A DNA stretch of 64,000 nt from Adineta ricciae (GCA_905250025.1 CAJNOJ010000256.1:82179-146178), one strand, 5' to 3'. Numbered from the stretch's first letter, positions 34,130 through 46,221 are shown. Notes: generated by a model not told the origin, from the letters alone. A program made the numbers and translations.

Positions 34130-34429
34130 CTAACTGACGAGAATAATTGGTGCACCAAGCAGATGTTTACGCTCTCGAATCTGTGTAAACACTATTTGCT
34201 GATAAATCGGATCCGTGCGCATACAGTTTGACGTTGCCGTGCTGTCATCCTAATAATAATCAATACTAATATGACATTGATCGTAAACTAGGTTGATAAC
34301 TGAACCGAACATCCATACTTGTGATGAGTAATTAACAATGCAACAAATCCATTCTTCCATTTCATTGTCATCATGTAATTTGATCGTTGAAACAACGTCA
34401 AATTTGTCGGTTGATATATTGTTTTTCAT
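34130..34429 (-). CDS. Possible small two-exon gene or gene remnant
   Basis: From an ATG at 34,429 the frame reads KLHDDNEMEEWICCIVNYSS and GSVINL. A 39-base GT-AG intron could then join in phase to DDSTATSNCMRTDPIYQQ, ending KHLLGAPIILVS and a stop at 34,130. Parts resemble the extracellular loop 2 and helix 6 entry of the bdelloid receptor family, so a receptor remnant is an equal possibility. No homologue is present in the window to test conservation. Confidence 0.25.
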
Positions 34430-36270
34430 AAAACTTATGAACTATTTCAGTTAATGATGTATAATTATAGTCAGTTATATGTACGGAGTATTGGCATTGT
34501 GGATAGAATCTTGGCGATGTACAGTTGTAAAGCACACATCGTTGTTCATCGTTATGCGTCGCAGATTAGAATAGAATTCATGACGTTCAGTGGCATCAAG
34601 GGACGTCGACCAATGATACAACTGTTTGTAAGTCACATGCTGATCGTAGATCTAATCGCAAGTGATAACTCGACCGAATCTGTTGAGTGTAATATTCCAT
34701 CCCAATGATGATTTTCAGTGTCATATGTTCGATCAGTGGGATCGAGATTGTTGTTCAGCCAAGCAACAAATAAATGTAATTATGATGATGAAATAGACTA
34801 AACTTTTGATCACGGGTACGATTTTGTAGGTTTTGAAGTCAGTTTAAATGATATTCAATGTAATACGTCAGCAAAATGATAAACTTTTTTTTTGCACATC
34901 AGTCTCGGTTATTTCTCTTATCGTATTATGTACGTTATAAATTTATAAATAGAAAGTCTCTCCACGAGTTGTCTATGACTTAATACGTAGATGAGAAATC
35001 TTTGTAATAAAGAACCGATATGATCATTTCTAAGATTTTCTACAAACGAGCAGAATGACAATACCTGCTAAACTGACGAACTCAAGCTGTGTGGAAAGTA
35101 GTATTAATGTCAGATTTGGAAGAAACTTCTTCGATCACGTTTATTTTAACTCGAACAAACATATTTAATGTCTTCAGAAAGTATAACTGTTTTGACCCAT
35201 TGTAACATATTTCTTCTGGTATAAATCAGCTTTATAATGTCATTATTATTGCAAACGATCCGTATAACTACTGCAATGATTAAAATCAAATCTTCCTTTC
35301 AGAATATTGATTGGGGTCTATACCTTTGATTTAGTTACGAATTTTGCGAATAAAATTCAACTGGAAACAAAGGAAGAAACGTCATTCGTGTTTTATCAGC
35401 TAAAGCCACCTATATCGTATTTCTACAAATCGATGAAATTTATTTATTTAAAAGGCAAAAGTCGGGGTCAAGTACATTTGATTGTTAGGATGAAGCTATT
35501 GCCGCAAAAAATAATGTACTATGAAAATGTTCATTATCGTAACGAGAATTGAGTGTGCGAGTTGTTGTATAAAAAAGGCGACGTTATACATGGAATCTAA
35601 AAAGTAACCTTCAAACAGAAACACAAAAGAAGCAGACGAAACTCTCCGTACTGTAATTGAAAGTGGTGACAGAAAAATAGCTATTTTATGACCAGCATGC
35701 AGCCCGAATACGATTATGAAGATGAAAACGCATGTACTTATTATAAATATGATGAGACATTCAAGCGACACACTGACCATCTGCAGTGTAACCAGTGCAA
35801 TAGTTACTAAGAATACGTTTGGTCAACATCGTTGTGTCCAACACAATCACCACGCATCTGAAAATGTCTTTATAAACGCGATCCTAGATCATCGACACCC
35901 TTGTGAAAGTTGGGACACGGCTGACTAGCAAGCCATTGAAAACGAATACCTTTTCATCCCTCGTACAAATCACACTGCCAGTGTGCGAAAAAATATTGGA
36001 AAATAGTTGTAATTAGTGTATACGTATTATGAGATATACGGACAAAAACCGATGTGTGATCAACTAGGTGTCAGAAAATACTGAGAAAAAGTCTCAATGT
36101 GTGTACATGTTTTGAGCGTAAGAAGTACATGATTATTGCAGATGTCGTCTTGAATTAATATCTCTCTCAATTATACAAACGGCGGACATGTGTCTATTAG
36201 TCGAAAATATTGATTGGATCACGTATGTAAAATGGGCAAAGAAGCCAATGTTCATTGTTCACTGATTGCC
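34430..36270. other. Gene-poor stretch
   Basis: Scattered short frames only. One plus-strand piece near 35,700 (YEDENACTYYKYDETFKRH) looks coding in character but is cut by stops. Nothing can be assigned. Confidence 0.4.
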
Positions 36271-36278
36271 TATAAATA
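36271..36278 (+). promoter_or_regulatory. TATA box of small secreted protein gene
   Basis: TATAAATA lies 126 bases before the ATG at 36,397. A start site near 36,300 followed by a 5'-UTR intron (donor ggtatgt near 36,335, acceptor before 36,380) would fit. Confidence 0.55.
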
Positions 36279-36396
36279 TCGCATTCATCATATCAACGTT
36301 CGTTATCTGACAGACTACCAAGAAATCCTCCACGGTATGTCCTAAATCTGCAAATAAAATTGTTTTATATTCAGTTCTTTAGTATTACTTTGAATT

Positions 36397-36657
36397 ATGA
36401 AAATCTCAATTTTCATTTTGTTTCTGGTTATTCTGAGCACTGTGACTATTGTCGGAATACCGCTATTATGTGATCTAAGAGGTTACATCCACAGATATCG
36501 TACAACGGCTGAAATTAAGGAAATGAATGCGGAAGATATACGGAATACGATCATCACTGAAGTACACAAAGCAACAAATTATTCTATTCCGGAAATTCAA
36601 GCGAAAGATAACTGTCAACTTCATCGAATGCTCGATCGTATAATCGAGCCTGGTTAA
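36397..36657 (+). CDS. Small secreted or membrane-anchored protein
   Basis: 86 codons in a single exon with an upstream TATA box and an AATAAA at about 36,708, so a whole transcription unit is visible. The N-terminus is a strong signal sequence (ISIFILFLVILSTVTIVGI). The mature part of about 64 residues is mostly helical and charged, with two cysteines (LLCDLRG, DNCQLHRM) that could form one disulphide. No family is recognised. A secreted peptide or small anchored protein is the best guess. Confidence 0.5.
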   Translation: MKISIFILFLVILSTVTIVGIPLLCDLRGYIHRYRTTAEIKEMNAEDIRNTIITEVHKATNYSIPEIQAKDNCQLHRMLDRIIEPG

Positions 36658-36874
36658 ATTTTTCTTACGTGAAAAACGACACTTATGACGAACTCTTAAT
36701 CATTGTTAAATAAAAATACAGATTAGGATAATAGAATGTCTATTCTTCTAGTACGATTTGCGCGTACACATTCGCCCGAAAACAGTTTTTCTTATTTAGT
36801 AGACAATCATAAAACGAATCCTTTTTGTGTTTTTTGCTATTGGTCGAAGTTTGTCGTTGCCAATTGTTGACAGA

Positions 36875-37138
36875 TCAGTGCCGTAAGTCAAGCCTCTTCA
36901 GCGAACGATTACGCTCTATCAGAATGGCTACTGAATCGACGCTTTCATCATTGATATCAGTGCTTGCGCTTAAATTAAAAATTTCGAGATGTGTATCGTC
37001 GTATGCAAGCGCTTCTACTAATTTGTTCATGCCATGACTACTTATTTGACTCAGCTTTAAGAATAAGTCAAGTAACGTAGTGTTTATTTCGAGCGATTTT
37101 TCTAAATGTTCTACACCAGTATTACCTATATCGTCCAC
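36875..37138 (-). pseudogene. LRR (ribonuclease-inhibitor type) fragment
   Basis: Three repeats of about 28 residues follow the NLRC3/RNI pattern (IGNTGVEHLEKSLEINTTLL, then ISSHGMNKLVEAL, then VDSVAILIERNRSLKRLDL). A real gene of this class has many more repeats and an N-terminal domain. The frame ends soon after and nothing upstream continues it, so I read it as a fragment. Confidence 0.5.
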
Positions 37139-37267
37139 TCTCTACTATAAAGAGCAAATCTAGTTGATCGATCCATTTCGAAAGATTAGAAGCATGAATA
37201 TGTTTAAAACAAGGATTAAATGGATTAACAATGTCTTCTACGCGGTGTCCATCCAGAAGTTTCCATC

Positions 37268-38215
37268 TTGAGGGTGTTGATTACTATGTTTGCTGAGTAT
37301 GTAATCGCGCGAATCATTGACGCTCTCAAAGCAGGTAGAAGTGAGCTCGTCACAGCAGACCAGTTACCGCCACAACTTTGGTTGTATGTTGCAAAGAAAA
37401 ATGTCATGAACCAGGGAACATCTGTCGAAGTGATCGATGCTGTTGGCCTTTCAGTCGGACAACAAAAAATCCTTTTGAAGGTTCAAAGTTCGTTTGGCAA
37501 AGACGAACAAAAGCAAGCACAGCCACGTCATCTCATTGGTTATGTGTCTGTTCTTAGTAGTAATGGTCACATCCTAACGAGATTCGACAAAATAGCTCTG
37601 CATGCCCAGACTTATGTCGATCAAATTAAGTATTGATGTTCCACATGAAGATATTCAACCGAAAATTCAATTTTATCAAGTATCGATCGAAGCAGAGGTC
37701 AATCAAAAGGCAGTTGCTAAAGAAATTCATCGATACTACGAGAAAACACGGCAAGAATTAAACGAGCAATTTCAAAATGTGCAACAGCACCTGGAAAAAT
37801 TTGTGGATGATCGTTTGGGTGAAATTGAAAAGTGTAGAGAGGAAAAAAGCATGATCTGACTCATATATCGCCGTAGCACAATCAGGTCGAACTAGTGAAA
37901 TAGCTCAGCAAACTGCACTTATTTGTGAGCGTCATTTAAAGCTAGTCGAACAGAAATCTCAAGACTCTCAGGAGACAATCCAAATTTGCGACACTACAAT
38001 CAAGTAGAAAGTGATAGGGCGGTTGCTGAGGCGAAGCGAGCTGGAAATGCAGCAGCAGAAACATTGGACAAAGTCGAAAAAGTACTTAAACAAATGCAGA
38101 AAGAAACGAGAATGTGAAAATCAAGTAGCTATATTATACAAGAACGTTTACGAACACTGCCGTTTTTTATCAGTTATTTTCAAGATTTCATACAACTGCA
38201 TCGTTAATTTGTCTT
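37268..38215 (+). pseudogene. Frameshifted coiled-coil protein gene
   Basis: Three consecutive open pieces change frame: 37,268-37,636 (globular, ILLKVQSSFGKDEQKQ, HLIGYVSVLSSNGHI), 37,602-37,859 (helical, KEIHRYYEKTRQELNEQFQ, EKFVDDRLGEIEKC), and a further helical part with a stop near 38,005. The parts read as one protein with an N-terminal domain and a long coiled coil, broken by at least two frame changes. Family not recognised. An intron at the first break is possible but no good splice pair is seen. Confidence 0.4.
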
Positions 38216-38219
38216 AGAA

Positions 38220-38739
38220 TATTAAGTTTATATTCAAGAAAAAGTCGAGGTTGGTTGTTTTATGTTGCTTGTTTTTCGTTCTGTAATTTTTGTCTGTTCT
38301 CTAACCATGAATAATTTATAGACTTACATTCTTTCTTTTAAACTATAAACACATTGCGAAAGTTTTTTTGTCAGGAGAAGAAAAATACATCTCTGTTGCA
38401 AATGAAGGAAAAATAATCGAATGTTCTTCGTCACAATCTTACGTGCGTAGTTATGTAGTCGCGTAAAGAATGTATTTATATATGAAGTTTATTTGAAAGT
38501 TCTCTTTTCATTTCCGTATCTTAGCTAGTATTTAACTAGAAGATTGATAATGTCAAAATCAAAAGATTTCTTTTTCTTGAGCAGTATTTTGACTTTTTTT
38601 TCAGATTATTTCTGAGATTTTCTAGGTTTACTATCATTGACTCGTTGGCATTCACTGTAAACGAAGAAAATCCAAATATTTACGGTGAAGAATACGCGAG
38701 GAGCGACGAAAATACTTCGACTTTTGTATTTCTGAACAT
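38220..38739. other. Intergenic
   Basis: AT-rich; no gene seen. Precedes the SEC11-like gene. Confidence 0.4.
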
Positions 38740-39472
38740 ATGGATAAGAGAAAGGTAATTAATATATACTTAGCTAGGCTTTGCTTGATTAATAACTATA
38801 TGTGAAGATTTTAAGAGAATTATTTCAATTCATGATACCGACTTTAACAGTGTTGATGCTCTGGAAGAGCTTTATGTTGTGTACGAATTGTCAATCTCCA
38901 ATTGCTTTCATGACCGAGTTTGTTATTGTCATCCTTTTTTGCTTTTACATTAATGATCTGCTTCATCATAGAGATGCGAATGCAACTTCTCTTAGGCGTG
39001 GTGATCTTCTTTTAGTAACGAATTATGTTCAAGACTCCTTTCGTGCTGATGATCTCATATTATTGAACATAGAAAATGAAAAATATTTTGTGGCAGGTCG
39101 AATAGTCACAGTTTCAAAACAGTGAGTCACTTCCGTGAATCTCAAGAAGGAAAGTAATATTTTTTCTTGATTCTTCAATTCAGAAATGATGCTGGCATAA
39201 CAATTACGTATCAAAGTGTATGTTCACAAACGGGTGAATGTCCATCGAAAGAATCCTTTATCGAGAAAAAGGATATTATTGGCAAAATAAGAGGGTAAGC
39301 AAATTCCTCGCTATTGCTTTCTGTCTATTATTTGTATAGACGTCTTCCATACATTGGACTGTTGATCATCTGGTTCAAAGGCTATTTTCTATACGGATGT
39401 ATCATTTACATAATATTCACAGGAATCCAGCGTGAGGACAATACCGATCGTCGTAACACAAATCGATTATAA
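38740..39472 (+). CDS. SEC11-like signal peptidase paralogue without catalytic residues
   Basis: Exon 1 is only 15 bases (38,740-38,754). After a 53-base intron the protein reads like SEC11: KILRELFQF, a helix with LWKSFML, SPIAFM, then (after a second intron) LRRGDLLLVTNYV, ENEKYFVAGRIV, FIEKKDIIGKIRG, RLPYIGLLIIW and a final hydrophobic segment. SEC11 cleaves signal peptides in the ER with a Ser-His-Asp site. Here the SGSMEP box is replaced by EDANAT, so the catalytic serine is Asp. The catalytic His of VHRV is Gly in VAGRIV, and the GDN..DDR box is lost. The fold's other hallmarks and all four splice phases are intact, so an inactive paralogue is more likely than a fresh pseudogene. Confidence 0.75.
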
Positions 39473-40251
39473 GAGCAAGCAACGATCAAAACAGAATTGA
39501 AAGACTATACGAGTGTCGATGTGAATTTTAGTTTTGCATCATGATCAAAGACTAAAGCTATAAGCTGAATTTTCATATTGAAGAATAACGAAGATGTTCG
39601 ATGTAACTACTTACGAGTGTAATCGGAAAAATGATATTACGAATTATCGCACTCAAAACAAGTATTGAATTCCTTTTCGTTGAATGTTTTCAATTATAAA
39701 AAGCGTTGAAGAATTAAGTGATAGGACTACAATAAATCTGTTGAAAAGTTACGAAACAGGAAATGTCACGAAGGAAAGATTCGTGATAAAGCGTTCTCAG
39801 ATGTTATAATGAAGTGTGCATATGTCAGATATCTTCGTAAGAAAAAAATTGGTAACATTGACTCATTTCTTCCATCGTTCTCATGCAACGCAGTGTCATG
39901 TTAATCATGAAAAGTTTAGAAGTGGAAGTTGAGAGAATTGCAGCAACGACAATGACGACATTTTCGCAAGAATGTCATATAGCCGTCAATCTGGTGCTTG
40001 TTTATAGAGCTCTTTCAATAAATGAAAATGGTTTGTTCCGAGTGTCGCATTCTAAATCTTAAATAAACATAAATACATTTCTCATTTTTACCAAGGAAGA
40101 AAGATTTATAAAACACGTGAAATTCTGTGTCAGGGAGTGAATGAATCATCACAAGGAAGTTGTCAAATCATTTCCAACAACAACAGAATTCTCAGAAGTA
40201 TAAAAGCACCAAGTGAAATCGTAAAAGAAAAGGAAAAGTTTGAAATTAGTG
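39473..40251. other. Intergenic
   Basis: No gene seen. From about 40,103 onward the sequence matches 51,937 onward, which marks the start of the third haplotype-duplicated block. Confidence 0.5.
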
Positions 40252-40692
40252 ATGGCACTTTTTCAACGAAATCAAATCGGTTTTAAAGAAGAGCAACATG
40301 GTACTGTAACACCAGCCAATGATCTTGCTCGACTTATGTATTATTTTAATTGTGTATGCTATGTCATTCAATACAATGATTCTGATGTTAGTCGACTTCG
40401 AAATTGCCATAATTGGGCATCTTTATCAGCTGCAGAGATTCGTCTTCTTCTTGCTCTCTGCTCGACGCTTTCGCCTGATGTTTTTAATAACAAGGTGTTC
40501 TTTCAGTCGGATGCTTTATGTGGCAGCAGCCAAAACAAATTCTTTGAAATAAGTCAAGTTAGTAATCAGTTATTAGCTGTCGATTCCATTATCATCGCTG
40601 GTCGACGATATCGAGTGAACAAGATTATGACATATAAAATGTCTTGGATGTATAATAATTATATAAATCCAATGCAACGAATTGCACAATAA
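40252..40692 (+). CDS. Hypothetical protein, allele 1 (shortened)
   Basis: 146 codons from ATG 40,252. The protein has no signal peptide or membrane helix. It contains two cysteines in a YYFNCVCYVIQYND segment and a C-terminal stretch LLAVDSIIIAGRRYRVNKIM. I do not recognise the family. The final codon that reads CAA in the other allele is TAA here, which removes 15 residues; the missing codons are still present downstream. Strong conservation between the alleles supports a real gene. Confidence 0.55.
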   Translation: MALFQRNQIGFKEEQHGTVTPANDLARLMYYFNCVCYVIQYNDSDVSRLRNCHNWASLSAAEIRLLLALCSTLSPDVFNNKVFFQSDALCGSSQNKFFEISQVSNQLLAVDSIIIAGRRYRVNKIMTYKMSWMYNNYINPMQRIAQ

Positions 40693-40893
40693 CTGAATAC
40701 AAGAACTTCGAATTCCTCTGCATGTGTCATCTCGTAAGAATAAACAAATAAACTATTTAGCATGTTTTACATTCAATTGTAATGAGCAAACAAAATAGGA
40801 ATCACAATTTTTGAAATAATATTCGTTTCAATGAACGTATATTCATTTTTCTCATAATTAAGCTACGAAGGAAAAAAACAATAAAACGAAGAT

Positions 40894-41961
40894 TCATAGT
40901 TCCGTTCGATCTTGATCATCTTTCGTGTATGGGATGTAGAGCTCAGCACTACTTTGAAGTTTATTTCCATAACCACCAGTGACTAATACTCTACCATTGT
41001 TTAATACAGATATTGTGTGTCCATCACGTGCGTAATTTAAATTGTTAGTCAATGTCCATGTCTCTGTTAATGGATCGTATAACTCGGCAGTGTTCATCGG
41101 TGTAGCGTTGTTTGCTTGCCCACCAATGACTAAAACTTGTCCGTTAGCTAAAAGGCATGCTCCTGGGAACATGCGCGCTTCATTTAAATCACCAGCCGTA
41201 GTCCAATGACCCGTCGATGGATCGTACAATTCAGAGGTGTACAGCAATTCATGCTCATCATCCGATCCGCCGATAATCAAAACTTTTCCGTCGGTTAATA
41301 CAGCTGCTGTATGGTAAGTTCGTGGATAATTTAAATTACCAGAAGGAGTCCACATGTTCGTTGATGGATCATATAATTCAGTAACGATAACATATTCACC
41401 AGCAGCATTACTTCCTCCAACGATCAACACTTTTCCATTATTCAATACAGAAGCTGTATGCCAGTTCCGTGCATGATTCATTGGAGTAGTAACAGTCCAA
41501 CTACCCGTGGATGGATCGTACAATTCAGCAGTGTTTAGAAGTGTACCTCCTCCAACTATTCCACCAGTCACCAAAACTCTACCATCGTTTAACACGACTG
41601 CTGTATGCATTCGTCGCGGATACTTCACATCGGCACCTGCCGTCCATTTCCCTGTCGACGGATCATATAATTCAGTGCTATTCGAATCACCGCTACCAGC
41701 GACTACTAAAACTTTTCCATTGTTTAATACAGATGCTGTATGCAAGTTTCGTGCGTAAATCATGTTTCCAGTGGCTGACCATTTGCTTGTTGATGGATTG
41801 TATAATTCAGCAGTTGCAGGTCCATCGCCTTCGCCACCAACTACTAAGACCTTTCCACTGGGTAACTTCAGTGCTGTATGAAACGCTCGTACGTGTTTCA
41901 TACTACCGATCTTTATCCATCCTGAAGAGAAGTTATACCGAGTTAATATAGGCTGTTCCAT
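40894..41961 (-). CDS. Seven-repeat kelch protein, allele 1
   Basis: 355 codons without an intron. Seven repeats of about 48 residues, each with ARxxHTA, a VLNNGKVLVVGG strand and an ELYDPSTGKW turn, which would close one beta-propeller filling the whole protein. No BTB or F-box partner domain is present. Lack of introns and the repeat wording are more like bacterial kelch/galactose-oxidase-like proteins than animal kelch proteins, so transfer from bacteria is possible. Compared with allele 2 an extra base near the start shifts the frame upstream of the ATG at 41,961, so the first 27 residues or so differ. Confidence 0.75.
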   Translation of the reverse strand: MEQPILTRYNFSSGWIKIGSMKHVRAFHTALKLPSGKVLVVGGEGDGPATAELYNPSTSKWSATGNMIYARNLHTASVLNNGKVLVVAGSGDSNSTELYDPSTGKWTAGADVKYPRRMHTAVVLNDGRVLVTGGIVGGGTLLNTAELYDPSTGSWTVTTPMNHARNWHTASVLNNGKVLIVGGSNAAGEYVIVTELYDPSTNMWTPSGNLNYPRTYHTAAVLTDGKVLIIGGSDDEHELLYTSELYDPSTGHWTTAGDLNEARMFPGACLLANGQVLVIGGQANNATPMNTAELYDPLTETWTLTNNLNYARDGHTISVLNNGRVLVTGGYGNKLQSSAELYIPYTKDDQDRTEL

Positions 41962-42596
41962 TATTATTTAATCTATTACTTACTATTGGTCTGTGAAGTA
42001 TTACATAGTATCTGGTCAATGACAAAATAAAAAATGCTTATATAAATATTGATTTGCATACTCTGATTTGACTGCTGTATTCACTTTGCAAAGAAGAATC
42101 ACTTTTGAAAGGCTCGATCGATAATGTTCTTTTACCAAATGAAAATCACCTGTGATTGTTCTCATCGTTCTTTCTTTTATTATATCTTCATTCTATTCAT
42201 ACAGATATACAGTAAAACTTATGAATATCCAGAATAAAAATATAATCCTTTTTTTCTCTTTGGAAAAATTGTTACTGAGTGTACTTTATAATCGATGGTT
42301 CGATGATACTCTCGTATTAGATCCGAATATGTTCTTCTACTTGAATTAGCTAATATTAGTTTAACTGTCGGCTAAATATCATCTGATTAGTATTGACTAG
42401 AAAACCACCTTGCACTTTATCTTCATTTGTAGTTACTTCGCATTGTTGCAACCGATTCATGGAATAGAAAGGAACTGTTGTGAGGTTTTTATGAGATTTA
42501 TTTGAGAAATAATAACTGGTATGTCGCATAGAAATTGTGTTACATCTTTTAAATAAAGTCGCTTTAATTTCTTGGAAATTCTCTGCGCCGTAATAC
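41962..42596. other. Intergenic
   Basis: Between two leftward genes; closely matches 53,856-54,426. No gene seen. Confidence 0.45.
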
Positions 42597-45500
42597 TCAT
42601 AGATACGGGCTGTCGAAATGAAGCTGTTGTTGCTTATGTAGTTTCAACGTAATCATGTTTTTTCTGTATAGCTCGGCAGTTGATCTTGAGAAAATTGAAT
42701 CTCGTACCCTTTTCTCAGGCTTTTTTATGTCAAAGAGTGAATCATCATCATCATTGGTTTCAACCTCTCTGGTGAATCTGGTAAATTCATAGTAATCGGA
42801 ATCATAATAAGTTTTAAGACGTTCGTAATCATTTTCCGGAAACACTTCAAGTTGCACTCGGACACTAACTATTACACTAGTTGGATCTGTACCAGAGTCT
42901 GTTCGAATCAATTTGACACAGCCGTTGCTTACATTTTGTTGTCGCAGGGTTGTCCAAAGGATTGGGATTTCTTCATTCAAATAATGGCACGTGCGGTATC
43001 TTTCATCTACTTCCTGTTCAGTGCTAAAGTGACTTTCAATGGCCTTCATGCTAATTGGTTTAACGTCCCAAAGAAGATGCTGTAGTTCATTTTTCAGATA
43101 TGATAACACACACTTTTTATAATACAGATTGGCTTCCTCCGATCTTTCACATAGCTTGGCTATATCGTAGTAAGACAGAGCAATCATGTTATTATATGTG
43201 CTTGCATTGTGTTCATTGTGTGATCGCACCTCGACTTCATTCCAGCAGAGTTTTGTCTGAGATATGCGTAGCTGGAGAAAATTTATTTGCCACAACTCAC
43301 TGTCGATGTTGCACACCTCAATTTTGGGTATTGCAAGTTCCATATCACGTGATTGTAGATTATGTTCGTCCTTCAATAACATCTCGACAAATCTTTTGTG
43401 CCATTCTATAGCTAAAGGAACTTTTTCGCCTCCTTGCTTTGCGTATAATAAAGCAATATGTCGCGGTGTGATGAGGTAATTGTGTGACATAAGTTGCGAG
43501 AACATCATACCAGTCTCAAACGCTTTCTCAAACCATTCTATTGTCGAATTCAGATCGCCTTTTTCTTCATATAAACAACCGATCTTTTTATACAAGAAAG
43601 GTACATTACTGTAATGATATTGCTTCTTCTGAGTAATACATTTGCCGGATTTCGATTCAATTTCTATAAGCTTCTTCAAACAATCAATGGCAAAATCGTA
43701 GTTTTTGCGCGAAACAGCCAGCTCGACGATATGCACGTATGAATAGACAATAAACCCATATAGTGATGGTAGATATTGTATGGCATAGTCAAGAAAGCGT
43801 TTACGATTTTCTATAGTATCATTATAAGCTTTCACAATATATTCAAACACCATTTTATGCAATTTAGTGTTTGGAATTTTCTCAATCGTTCTCTGATACA
43901 TGTCCCATGTTAAGTCAAACTTTTGTTGCAGTTTATAAATTGCAGCCATATGAATTGAGCTAATATTTCGAAATTCATCAAGATTAATCCATTGACGATC
44001 AATACATCTTATGTTATTATACTGCTCTGCTTTCATATAAAAATCTATTGCTTGATTGTAATTATTTCGCTTTCGGTTAACTGCTCCAAGACAATTGTAT
44101 ATATTCAGTAGAAGATCAGTCAATGATAGTCGTGCTCGGTCGTATAGTTGCAATGCTGTTGTCTGGTATCTCAATGCTAGGTCATACTGATCATTTTCAC
44201 ACGCAATCCAACCTAAGCCAACGTAACAAGCACAGATGTTTTGATCATCTCCATGAAAATCATTTAGTAAGCTGTTATAATATTTCGCGGCATGAGATTC
44301 GTGTAAATATGACCTTTGTATTAAGTAGCCAATGTTTATGAATTTTGACTCGATTGAGATTGCTGACGGAAGTTGAGGATTAGGGTATGTTAAATCTTTA
44401 TAACTAATCAAGGAGAACTTGAATATATGTAAATTTTGTTGTTCGTCGTATTGGGTTGCAGTTAGGAGTAACATAGACCCGATCATAAACAAAACTTCGT
44501 CTTCGTTGGAACCAAAATAACTCAAGTGGCCAATATATGCAAATGGTTTTTGTGATAAACGGGCATCTGCTTCTATTTCAAACAAGACTGAAATATAGCC
44601 ATCGCTACGTGGTGTTGCCGAACCGGTGATACCAGAAAAGATTAGCGCAGTTGACCGATTTGTAGTCGTCGACAGAAGACTATTTATAGAATATGTAAAA
44701 CCAGCGAATTTTTCAAGATAAATCACTTCTTCACGTGTCATCAATTGACCGCGATAAGCTTTCAATATAGGTCTATCATCGAAATATTCTAAATATTCTT
44801 CCTGCACTGATCTCAATTGTTTGCAAATATCCAATAGATAGAAGCGAAAGTAAAGCGCTGCTTCCATATTTTTCTGTCTTAAGACTCCGTTCAGAATACG
44901 GTATAAAAAGCAATTTCGCGTGTACCACCAAATAGCTTTAGCAGGATCATAAGTCTTCTCAAATTCATCGATAATTTCTTCAGTCATGGTATTACCTTTA
45001 TAATACATCTTGCACTTATCGATTAATGTTTGTCTATCGTTATTACTAATCGGTAACGAAAGTGCAATATCAATCGATCGCTGGTACCACATTTCATTGA
45101 CACCAATATACGATGTTGTAGTGCCACCTGTCGAACATTCAAAGAGCATATTTGCATACTTGGTCAACGTTGCTACTTTTTCACCCAATTCGCTTAACAA
45201 TTTTTGCAGCTGCACGTATACGCCACATACCTGCATACGAGGAAACATTCGGTGTCATTCAAACTGACAGAAACGTCTTATCACTTGAGAAAAATCTCCT
45301 ACCTTAGGATAATCCATGTCCATTGCACATTCGTTATTCTCATCGGTCAGATACACATACACTGCATGTACGGGTTTGAGTTGTTGAACAGATATAAGAA
45401 AATGTTGTATCTGATCTCTTTTATTATAATTTGATGAAATAATAACGAATACTTTGGCTTGATGTGTACTTCTGAGATAGTCGTTGCATTCGTCTGCGTG

Positions 45501-45632
45501 ATTAAAAAATTTAAAATAATCAATTATCGCACGCATTCTTATTTCAAGTTCATTATCGACAATGTTTTCTGTATCAAACCATATCAGTGCCAGTTGTTCC
45601 AAGTTTTTACTTCGATCGAACGCATCATCCAT
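42597..45632 (-). CDS. Arginine-type ADP-ribosyltransferase with TPR repeats, allele 1
   Basis: Two exons (45,632-45,303 and 45,230-42,597) joined in phase over a 72-base intron give 987 residues. Residues 1-110 are an N-terminal domain (LALIWFDTENIVDNELEIR, HAVYVYLTDENN), also seen in the gene at 1-3,053. The transferase domain has Arg270 in AYRG, Ser297 in SLLSTT and E353-D354-E355 in SNEDEVLF, the full R-S-E set, so activity is expected. About ten TPR units follow (for example YDLALRYQTTALQLYDRARL, DFAIDCLKKLIEIESKSGK). Both alleles are fully open, which argues for selection. Confidence 0.88.
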
Positions 45633-46221
45633 ATTTTTCTGAAATAACGAATTGATACATATGTGTTTACACCGAATGCTGCGAAGCGACCTTCACCAAA
45701 AAATGAAGTTGTTTTTTTTTGTGTTACGTGTAACAGTGGCAAGTTATAAATTTTCATCGTTCTGAATCATTTAAACGAAACGAGAAAGAACGTTCTCATA
45801 TATTAGTCATCTGTCAGCATGTGTAAGTTTCTTTAGTGCAGAATGACGATTCAAATGAATATTGAAAATTTCATTATCTTTCGTACGACTTGCATCATGA
45901 TATGAATCAGTATAGTAAATCAAATCCTATTCATTCTGCGACAGTTAATCTTGCTTGTGCACCAAGTAATCGTTTCACATGTATTCATGGCTATTATTTT
46001 GAACTTTGATTTCAATTGCAATGGGTGAATTCAACGAAATCATGTCTCACTTTTATATGAAATATTTACAGAATTCATTCTCTAATTTTACTGTACGAAT
46101 GAGGTATTATGAATAGTATCAATCGTATCTAGCTAAATGACCTTTTTCAATTAGATATATCTTAAAAAACATTTTAGAAATGTGAATGTGGATGTCTCTT
46201 CTCCTCCATGCTTTCAAAAAT
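45633..46221. other. Intergenic
   Basis: Upstream of the ART-TPR gene; no gene seen. Conserved at 57,463-57,951. Confidence 0.45.

Noticed and set aside
35496-35780. Minus-strand frame with many hydrophobic residues
   Set aside because: No start context, splice sites or family match; the hydrophobic look arises from AT-rich sequence.
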